A stretch of DNA of 49,308 nucleotides, from NCBI GenBank assembly GCA_947631085.1, contig CANRJY010000016.1, forward strand, positions 1-49,308, written 5' to 3'. The position numbers and the translations under genes were made by a program. The notes beneath the pieces are model-generated. The model did not search any database, was not told where the DNA came from, and saw nothing but the letters and a program-made list of their open reading frames with translations. This document shows, in pieces, positions 43,701 through 49,308 of this stretch (positions are counted from its first letter, which is position 1; each line of letters begins with the position of its first letter). Source of the stretch: an uncultured Clostridia bacterium. GTDB lineage: Bacteria; Bacillota; Clostridia; UBA1381.

Positions 43701-46700
43701 GACGGAGCTTTAACGCTCGGCTCGGCTTCGGTTATCGTAAACTTAATATTAACCGATTCGGGCGTATCGTGGTTTTTATCGCCTTCAGCAGAAACCGTTA
43801 TTTCATACACGCCGACTTTAACCATGTTTTCATAGCTTGCGTCATCCGGTGACGTTACGGCATATTTCAGCTCAAGTTCGCCGTTAATGGAAACCGTCGG
43901 TTTCAGCGGCGAGCCGGTATATTTCGCCGTTTGATTGGCTTGTGCGGTAATAGTCGGCTTCGCCTTTGCGATTACCGTATGTACGGTATATTCATGCGTA
44001 TGATAGCCCTCTCTTTCTACCTTTACCTTGACCGTGTAATTTCCGGCGTCTTTACCCTTTGCGGTTGCTGTGCCTACCGTATCTTCGTTTACATAATATG
44101 TAACCTGATCGTTCTCCCGCAGTCCGCTCACCTCAACGAGATCGAGCTCCTGACCCGTGTATGTAAGTCCTTCCTTATTCGTAACTGTTACGTCCTCTAT
44201 AACAGGCTCATTTGTGATTTTTATTATCGCGGTGCGATAGAGCGTTGTGTAATTCTCTCTCTTTACTCTTACCGTGATAGTCTGATTTGTATTTTCATCC
44301 TTGTATTTTGGACATTCTTCCAGCCATTCTGCCGTATCATCGGTTTCGGCGCTATAGCTGCCGGCAGCGTAACGCACCTCGTCGGTTTCTCTCGTTCCCG
44401 TCGGCGGAGCTAAAGTATATTCTTTGTTCGCTTCATTCTCGTCATACTGCGCCGTTACACCATTTACCACAACGCCCGTAATCGTAGCCGGAGTGATATT
44501 TACCGTTACCTTACCCTCGGGCGTACCTTCATAATTTGCCGTATCCGACGGTGTGAATATCGCGTCCACCGAATTTTCTCCCGCTTTAAGCGCGGTGGTT
44601 TCGGCATCCTTCCATGCGATTGTTCCGCCGTCAACTTCAGGAACGGTCACTTTACTGAGCGTCATGCCGTCGGTATACACTCCGCCTTCTACGGTCGGAA
44701 CACTCGGAAATTCCGCCTGTGCCCTGTCAATCGTCACCTCTATGTTTTTGACGTCGCTGTCGGTGTAATTTTCGTTAGCTTGAGCCTTGTAATATACCGT
44801 ATATTTTTGTGCCTCTTTACCCTTCGGAATGTCCTCGGTATAGTCGCCTTCTTCGGTTAGGCTGAATACCATTTTGCCGCCCGTTGCTTTGCCCTTATCC
44901 GTCAGCAATTCCTGCTCGATTCCGGTATATTTAAGACCGGACGCCGCTGTCGGCGGAGTGTCAACAGTCGCTGCCGCCGCTTTGATCGTGGCCTTCACGG
45001 ACTGAGCCGCGACATCAGTATAGTTTTTACCTCCTTCTACCTTATACCAAACTGTATATTCTGCAGCTTCCGTGCCTTTTGGAATAACGTCGGAGTAATC
45101 CTCGGCTTCCGCGCTTGTCGTGCTGTACTTCATTATACCGCCGTCTGTTGTACCCTTATTTATAAGCTCCTGTTCGGCGCCTGTGTATGTGAGCTCCTTC
45201 GGCGTTGGAGCGGTAACGTTCGGCGTTGCTTTTTTGATTGTAACATCTATCGGGCCCGCAGCTTCAATTCCTTTATAATTATCGTTTTCCTCTACCTTGT
45301 ACCATACCTGATATGTTTCCGCGTCGGTTCCCTGCGGAACTTCCGTGTTCCAAGCAACATTATTGGTGCTGTACTTAAGCGTGCCGCCCGTTGCCGTGCC
45401 GGCGTTAACAAGCGCCTGCGGTGTACTGTTATACGTCAAATTATCCTTCTTTGTCGGAATCTGCGTAATTGTTGATTCCGCTTTTTCGATTGTGACCTCA
45501 ACCGCCTCGGGGGAAGTATAATCATTATATCCTTCGCGCTGGACCTTTACTTTTACTGCATATGTGCCGGCGTTTGTCGCTTCCGCTTTGTCGGTGAAGC
45601 TGTCATTCGATTCGCTTTTCTTCACTACATTATATGTAATTTTGTCTTCCGGTTGATTGCCGGTCACCGTCACAAGTGTCTGCGCTTCGCCTGTATATGG
45701 CTTAATATCCGTATTTTTATTTACTTGTATTCCTGTAATCGTCGCTTTTTCGACTGTGCTTGTCGCTTCGGACGTAAGCGAACCGCTGTAATCCTCATCG
45801 CCCGCCGTTACAACAACTTTAATCGTCTTGTCTATATCGTCTGCTGTTATTTTATACGTTTTGTCGGTGGCTGTGTCAATATTGGTGTAATCACTGCCGT
45901 CATTCGACCTCTGCCACTGATATTTAAGCGTGTCTCGTGCCTCTGCGGGCATAACCCCCGTCACATCAGCCGTAAGTGTTTCTCCGAATGTGGCTGTTCC
46001 GCTGATTGTTACCGTGCCGCTGATTTCCTGCGCCTCAAAAGCCGGCACCTCGACCTGCTTCGCTTCGCTAGCAAACGATGTATTCGCCGCCGCCTTTTCA
46101 CGCACATAATATGTACCCGAGGCAAGCTCAATTTCCGTTGACGATGCGCCAACAGATGTCCAAGGACCGCTTGCCGATGAGCTTGAATACTCATACGACT
46201 TACCTATCGAAAAACCGGTAATTTTACCATTACCGTTATGCGTCGTCGGTGCCGTTCCCGTTACGTCCGGCGCCGTCGGGCGCGCGGGAACGGATAATGT
46301 ATACGCTTCGCTGTCTATGGTGGTTTTGTTATCGCCTTTTTTTACTATTTCAAGCGTCTTTCCGAACCATTCCGCTTTTATATCGGCTTGTTGGCCGGCT
46401 ATTTCTAATGAAGCCGCTTCGGCGCCGCCATCCTTAATCTTAGCCGTATATTCCCCGCCCTCGACAAATCCCGTCAGCTTTTCGTTGACATAGTCAATCG
46501 TAATATTCGGCTTAGTTTCTTGTGTGCCGGTGAATGCCGTAATTGTAAGCGTCTGTTCCGCGCTCACGAATCCGCTTGGAGTAGCTTTTACACGGATTTT
46601 ATATGTTCCCGGATCAAGTTCATCAATAGTATTACCTTCTACAGCAGTCCAGCTCCCCGCGTCGGGCTCGGACTTTTGATACTCCATTGTACTATCTACA

Positions 46701-47380
46701 CCGGTAATCTTGCCTTTGCCGCTGATTGTCGTCGGATTTTCCGCCTTAGCTGTCGGTGTAGCCGGACGCGCGGGAACGGATAATGTATACGCTTCGCTGT
46801 CTGTATAATTGGTTTCATTTTGCGCTTTTCTTACAATGCTCAGTTCGCCTTTACCCATATATGTTTCCGCAGAGGTTGTTTCCGTGCTTGAAACAGTTTC
46901 CGATATATCGCTTCCGGTTATGCTGTAGCTTGCGCCGCTGTCAAAGCCGGTCAGTGTTTCATCGGTATAATTGATCTGAATATTAGGCGTATCCTCCTGC
47001 TTTTTCGCAATATTCACTGTTATAGGTTCTCCAACAGTGGATTCGGTATATTCTCCACCTTCATCTATAGGCACGGCTTTATAGTATACCTTATACTCGC
47101 CCGCATCCGTACCCTTTGCATCATCTTTCCAAGTACCCTGATCCGGAGCCTGATAGTCTGTGCTGTACTGCATCTTGCCGCCTGTAGAAGCTTCGCCCTG
47201 CGTTTCAAGCAAATCCTGCTCCCCACCGTTATAAACTAAAGCGGTTTTTCCGGTCGGCGGAGTTGTAACGGTAAGCGCCTCCTCGGCTCCTGCCGGAACG
47301 GCGAATGCCGTAAACATACTGATTGTCATCGCAGTCGCTGTTAACATCGATGTTAATTTTTTTAATTTCTGCTTTATCAT
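40784..47380 (-). CDS. Giant repeat-rich SLH-anchored surface protein
   Basis: The 2,198-residue protein starts at the ATG at 47380 behind AAGGAG (a GTG three codons earlier is less likely). A signal peptide (LTSMLTATAMTISMFTAFAVPAGA) is followed by about 1,500 residues of beta-rich repeats of roughly 80 residues, of the MBG/Ig-like kind: recurrent LTYTGAEQELINKGTTDGG, MKYST, GTEAAEYTVWYKVEGGKNYTD. A TEPTEAPTSEPT-rich linker (about 1550-1660), a carboxypeptidase-regulatory-like beta domain (ITLKPGDKTAQKTQTDGEYVFSG), a region rich in Glu/Lys/Ser, a second linker (about 1913-2025) and three SLH domains (FTDVQPSDWFYSAVKSVYEAGLI, FSDVNANEYYAPYIAWGTE, YKDAAEVSEYALPALQWA) end the protein. SLH domains bind pyruvylated wall polymer, so this is a surface fibre or adhesin. 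Confidence 0.9.
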   Translation of the reverse strand: MIKQKLKKLTSMLTATAMTISMFTAFAVPAGAEEALTVTTPPTGKTALVYNGGEQDLLETQGEASTGGKMQYSTDYQAPDQGTWKDDAKGTDAGEYKVYYKAVPIDEGGEYTESTVGEPITVNIAKKQEDTPNIQINYTDETLTGFDSGASYSITGSDISETVSSTETTSAETYMGKGELSIVRKAQNETNYTDSEAYTLSVPARPATPTAKAENPTTISGKGKITGVDSTMEYQKSEPDAGSWTAVEGNTIDELDPGTYKIRVKATPSGFVSAEQTLTITAFTGTQETKPNITIDYVNEKLTGFVEGGEYTAKIKDGGAEAASLEIAGQQADIKAEWFGKTLEIVKKGDNKTTIDSEAYTLSVPARPTAPDVTGTAPTTHNGNGKITGFSIGKSYEYSSSSASGPWTSVGASSTEIELASGTYYVREKAAANTSFASEAKQVEVPAFEAQEISGTVTISGTATFGETLTADVTGVMPAEARDTLKYQWQRSNDGSDYTNIDTATDKTYKITADDIDKTIKVVVTAGDEDYSGSLTSEATSTVEKATITGIQVNKNTDIKPYTGEAQTLVTVTGNQPEDKITYNVVKKSESNDSFTDKAEATNAGTYAVKVKVQREGYNDYTSPEAVEVTIEKAESTITQIPTKKDNLTYNSTPQALVNAGTATGGTLKYSTNNVAWNTEVPQGTDAETYQVWYKVEENDNYKGIEAAGPIDVTIKKATPNVTAPTPKELTYTGAEQELINKGTTDGGIMKYSTTSAEAEDYSDVIPKGTEAAEYTVWYKVEGGKNYTDVAAQSVKATIKAAAATVDTPPTAASGLKYTGIEQELLTDKGKATGGKMVFSLTEEGDYTEDIPKGKEAQKYTVYYKAQANENYTDSDVKNIEVTIDRAQAEFPSVPTVEGGVYTDGMTLSKVTVPEVDGGTIAWKDAETTALKAGENSVDAIFTPSDTANYEGTPEGKVTVNITPATITGVVVNGVTAQYDENEANKEYTLAPPTGTRETDEVRYAAGSYSAETDDTAEWLEECPKYKDENTNQTITVRVKRENYTTLYRTAIIKITNEPVIEDVTVTNKEGLTYTGQELDLVEVSGLRENDQVTYYVNEDTVGTATAKGKDAGNYTVKVKVEREGYHTHEYTVHTVIAKAKPTITAQANQTAKYTGSPLKPTVSINGELELKYAVTSPDDASYENMVKVGVYEITVSAEGDKNHDTPESVNIKFTITEAEPSVKAPSAARGLVYDGNPKTLVTGGSATGGTMMYRVGTEGDFSTKVPQETNAGTYDVYYKVEGDENYSDIEPGAPITVTIAKAALTAADVVITGDGNITHDGEAHGLTVTLGGKAENGAVKYADGTFTAANDTAAAWQDASPTVTNVNDTKTITVKVSKDNYNDYYVTKTITITDEPTVSDITVTPYGGAYDGEFHNAVTVNGQLAGDTVTYQLGDAEATAFVPQVKEAGAYSVKVSVSRMGHHPYETTVTVTITKAESIFPNVSAAEAVYTEGMTLEDVKLPETEGGTLAWKVPSTAVTEGTAEYDAVFTPTDTNNYEPVEGKITVTATPIQTAEPTAEPTTEPTEAPTLEPTSEPTAEPTSEPTEEPTTEPTSEPTEVPTATPTVTPTVTPTQEPTATPTQEPTATPTSEPTEAPTSEPTATPMPEPTAASTLEPTVTSEPTSAPKPAYDVTVTVENPDGSAASDLTITLKPGDKTAQKTQTDGEYVFSGVEAGAYNIVVETSDGQTVTSLVEITDNETIKVTLPPQNVSNTVETVESDEESEVSVKDVIVGGLDKLAEAIAEESGGEQVEVEVKMTVESKKEDKSDAIQQAIKEKAAESKINYIDIDIVKTVTTKSETTAEKVEETNSLITIIIPFVTSDKDNIKVYRYHDNEASLMDKDGTGERYEVGDGVIRIYTSKFSTYAIAYDEKSDATPEPAPEVTPEPTPEATPEATPEPTPEVTAAPTAKPSSHGGGGFKPSGSNAAPAPTPTAEPTTAPTAEPESTAASTAAPETEPTAAPEATPTAEPTTVPAEKIFPFTDVQPSDWFYSAVKSVYEAGLISGVSDSEFAPDMTLTRGMLATILGRMDGAPTTGTSSFSDVNANEYYAPYIAWGTEIGILNGIGDNKFAPDDEVTREQTAAMLWRYEQYKGHDVSIGDNTNILSYKDAAEVSEYALPALQWACGAGVVNGYPDGTLAPKASITRAEFAAVINKIK

Positions 47381-47422
47381 TTTATGCACTCCTTCTTTAA
47401 AATTGCATTCTTAAACTTGCTC

Positions 47423-47451
47423 AATGTATCATATTAATATTGTAATGTCAA
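47423..47451 (-). promoter_or_regulatory. Second promoter candidate for the SLH protein
   Basis: TTGACA (47446-47451) and TACATT (47423-47428) on the minus strand, 17 bases apart. The -10 is weaker than that of the upstream promoter at 47545-47574. Confidence 0.5.
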
Positions 47452-47544
47452 TATTATTTTCGGCAGATACTCTGCCTTTCCTATATCATTCTTTTTTATG
47501 CGTTGTCTTTTCTTCCGTAATAAAACCTCCTTATATATGCAATA

Positions 47545-47574
47545 ATTATACCCCCCCCCACATAATTTTGTCAA
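47545..47574 (-). promoter_or_regulatory. Promoter with a nine-G tract in its spacer
   Basis: Perfect TTGACA (47569-47574) and TATAAT (47545-47550) on the minus strand flank an 18-base spacer, half of which is nine G (C on the plus strand, 47551-47559). Loss of one G gives the optimal 17-bp spacing. AAGGAGG lies shortly downstream without a proper start codon after it. Confidence 0.75.
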
Positions 47575-47706
47575 TACAATAATTCGTCAAAATATAATCT
47601 TTTCGCATTTTCCCGTTTGTTTACCTTGACGGCTTTACCCGACATATTGTCACTCCCCTTTGCTTCAATCAAATTATTATGTCGCCGCGCTTTTATAATT
47701 GACATA

Positions 47707-47735
47707 TTGAATATATTTGTTTTTTATGATAGAAT
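47707..47735 (+). promoter_or_regulatory. Promoter of the right-end operon
   Basis: TTGAAT (47707-47712) and TAGAAT (47730-47735), 17 bases apart, about 55 bases before the start codon at 47791. Confidence 0.65.
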
Positions 47736-47790
47736 ATTTATACGAAAGCCGATAGTTGCTAAGGGGATTTTGGCTGAGAGGAGAATGAAA

Positions 47791-49035
47791 ATGCACAGAG
47801 AAGTAAAATATTGTGATATTTCGGAAGCGGATGGTGCAAACTGCTGGATTGTAAACCTCCTTCCGTTTAACAAAGCCGAGTGCGGCGATGGTGAAATTTT
47901 ATCATATCAGCTAAGCTGCATAAAAAACAAAATTTTCGGAATGGGCTGGCAGTCCGAGCATTTGTTTAAAAACCGCAGCGTCTCTCTTAACGAAGAAAAC
48001 CGTAAAGAATACACAAAATATTACGACGGCGGTTCGGCTATGGAAAACGCGCTTAAAAACTACGCAAACATTAAAGCGGGCGATTTTGTGATGATCCGCA
48101 TTAAAAATTCCCACGTTTACATAGGAAAGATTTCCGAAAAAGCAAAATACAATTCAAATAATATCGACGAGGCAAACCGCATGTCCTGGTATTGCAGAGT
48201 TGAAAGCTGGGCGGAATTTGAAAGCTCGGAAAATTTACCTTCCGAAATCAGAGGACGCCTGTCTCAAAGGCGGCAGCCGACAGTTACGCGCGTGGCTTCA
48301 TACAGACAAAAGCTACTCATGATTAAAGCTTACCAAACAAAAATTTACGGCAAAAGCACAATACCCACGGTGGTGATCGGCAAGAATAATTTTTGCCGAT
48401 GTCTGGATTATAAACAGCTCGAAGATTTAGTCTGTATGTACATATATAAAAGAAACAAAAATTATATACTTCTTCCGTCATCGTGTAAAATCAGTCAGCA
48501 AAAATACGAATACACTTTTTTAAGTCCCGACGACCATCCGATAAGCTGTCAGGTTAAAAATCAAAGCGAGATAAATATTGACGAATATGTCGGCGATACA
48601 GGCTTTAAAAGGATATATATTTTTTCGGGCATATGGTCTGAGGACGCGGTACGTCAAAAGCGCGAGGAATATAAAAAATATACGCATATAGAAATCATTT
48701 CGCCTGCCGAACTGTACGATGAACTTAAGGAATTTACCTACCTTCACGAGGCGCTGGGTGATTACTATGAGTTTTCCGAGCCGGATATTACGAACCTTGA
48801 CACTTTCGCGGCGGATATCACAAAGAACGGTTGGTCTGCTGTTAAGGAACAGGATGAGCTGTCAAAAAATCCCGAAAGCTTCCTCATAAAGGGCGATACA
48901 ATTTATTTTGGCACTGACAAGCTGTGGTACTGGCAGGAAATCAACGCTCTGTGCAAATCCGCCGGCGACGTATCCGATGAAGCCGTGCGCGCCGTAAAGG
49001 AAATAATTGACAAAACTTTAAATAAAAAAAGCTGA
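47791..49035 (+). CDS. Unknown protein with EVE/PUA-like and possible nuclease-like regions
   Basis: The 414-residue protein starts at the ATG at 47791, seven bases after GAGGAG. I cannot name a family. Residues about 1-180 hold GANCWIVNLLPFN, IKAGDFVMIRIKNSHVYIGKI and MSWYCRVESWAEF, a pattern like EVE/PUA beta barrels that bind nucleotides or modified bases. From about 195, KQLEDLVCMYIYKRNKNYILLPSS, YEYTFLSPDDHPISCQVKNQS and RIYIFSG recall the PD-(D/E)xK fold of Mrr-like nucleases, with D...QxK as possible active site. Both assignments are tentative. It forms an operon with the following gene (19-base gap), and the combination suggests a defence or modified-DNA system. Confidence 0.6.
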   Translation: MHREVKYCDISEADGANCWIVNLLPFNKAECGDGEILSYQLSCIKNKIFGMGWQSEHLFKNRSVSLNEENRKEYTKYYDGGSAMENALKNYANIKAGDFVMIRIKNSHVYIGKISEKAKYNSNNIDEANRMSWYCRVESWAEFESSENLPSEIRGRLSQRRQPTVTRVASYRQKLLMIKAYQTKIYGKSTIPTVVIGKNNFCRCLDYKQLEDLVCMYIYKRNKNYILLPSSCKISQQKYEYTFLSPDDHPISCQVKNQSEINIDEYVGDTGFKRIYIFSGIWSEDAVRQKREEYKKYTHIEIISPAELYDELKEFTYLHEALGDYYEFSEPDITNLDTFAADITKNGWSAVKEQDELSKNPESFLIKGDTIYFGTDKLWYWQEINALCKSAGDVSDEAVRAVKEIIDKTLNKKS

Positions 49036-49054
49036 AGAAAACGAGGTTTTGAAA

Positions 49055-49308
49055 ATGAACAGAGAAAATAATTACGAATTGCATATCCCCGAGGACAAAG
49101 AATATGTTACTGTGTTATCCGAAGGCGATCATGCAATCTCAAGCTACGCATACGACTTGGGTTCGGCAGTAGACGCGGAGCATCGTTCGGATGTCAGAAA
49201 AATATATATCCCGAAAAATATACGCATAATAGTGAACAGCCCCAGAAAAAACGGACAGTACAAAAACACCGCTATGGTACAACTATTAAATCTTAAGCAA
49301 CATACTGA
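49055..49308 (+). CDS. Unknown protein, cut by the window edge
   Basis: An ATG at 49055 behind ACGAGG opens a frame that runs to the window end (84 codons): MNRENNYELHIPEDKEYVTV, then HAISSYAYDLGSAVDAEHRS, RKIYIPKNIRIIVNSPRKN. No stop is met and no family is recognised. It is the partner of the gene ending at 49035 and would show what that gene does if the sequence continued. Confidence 0.6.
   Translation, partial: MNRENNYELHIPEDKEYVTVLSEGDHAISSYAYDLGSAVDAEHRSDVRKIYIPKNIRIIVNSPRKNGQYKNTAMVQLLNLKQHT

Larger units (their letters stand above)
47381..47790. other. Divergent region between the SLH protein and the last operon
   Basis: The gap holds two minus-strand promoters for the SLH protein, a GGCAGA/TCTGCC hairpin (about 47491-47505), the poly-G tract, and a plus-strand promoter (47707-47735) for the next operon. 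An in-frame plus-strand extension from 47617 has no ribosome binding site and is not taken as coding. Confidence 0.55.

Noticed and set aside
47617-47790. 58-codon extension of the right-end gene
   Set aside because: It overlaps the promoter at 47707-47735 and has no ribosome binding site, whereas GAGGAG precedes the ATG at 47791.

Overview
The window looks like a chromosomal segment of an anaerobic, probably gut-associated, Clostridia-type Firmicute. The basis is the glgC plus glgD pair, the rny-ymdB pair, SLH-anchored and dockerin-bearing secreted proteins, strong AGGAGG ribosome binding sites, and -35/-10 promoters with 17-bp spacers. No rRNA, tRNA or CRISPR array was seen, so species-level placement is not possible.

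Region by region. (1) 1-1.9 kb is an AT-rich mobile-element scar: a truncated MobA/MobL relaxase, two small genes of unknown function (one resembling a serine-recombinase fold without its catalytic serine, one an internal duplication), and three iteron-like repeats at a 21-bp period. (2) 2.0-8.6 kb, minus strand, is a purine cluster: purE, a secreted protein, purM, purN, a methyltransferase, a RelB/YafQ-type toxin-antitoxin pair with its own promoter and operator, a PurO-family IMP cyclohydrolase, a YjbR-EVE-like fusion and a zinc-ribbon protein. (3) 8.6-21.9 kb, minus strand: a GH51 arabinofuranosidase, then a glycogen locus read as glgB-glgC-glgD-glgA-glgP-GH13 from a promoter at 21.9 kb, with a second promoter before glgA. 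Several of these enzymes carry lysine-rich tails. (4) 22.1-24.9 kb, plus strand: rny with a long, possibly structured leader and an odd start region, a long hairpin, then ymdB. (5) 25.0-33.6 kb, minus strand: pectin and hexuronate metabolism, with uxaC-uxaB-uxaA and a 1,405-residue secreted SGNH esterase resembling rhamnogalacturonan acetylesterases. (6) 33.7-36.5 kb, plus strand: a structured leader with terminator ahead of a secreted CHAP / ricin-lectin / dockerin / Pro-Thr-linker protein. (7) 36.5-40.7 kb: a GH31 glycosidase (minus), then a flavin reductase-like gene and an unusual methyltransferase-STAS fusion (plus). (8) 40.8-47.6 kb, minus strand: a 2,198-residue repeat-rich SLH surface protein, whose best promoter has nine G in its -35/-10 spacer, a candidate phase-variation switch. 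(9) 47.8 kb to the end: a two-gene plus-strand operon of unknown function; the first protein has an EVE/PUA-like region and a possible QxK nuclease-like motif, and the second runs off the window.

Together the genes suggest a plant-polysaccharide degrader. Secreted esterase and glycosidases supply arabinose, xylose or glucose and galacturonate; the Uxa enzymes take galacturonate to 2-keto-3-deoxygluconate; surplus glucose is stored as and recovered from glycogen. The least ordinary items are the poly-G promoter, the methyltransferase-STAS fusion, the structured leaders at 22.1, 24.0 and 33.8 kb, the lysine-rich tails on the glycogen enzymes, a C-terminal module shared by two secreted proteins, and the gene pairs at both window edges.
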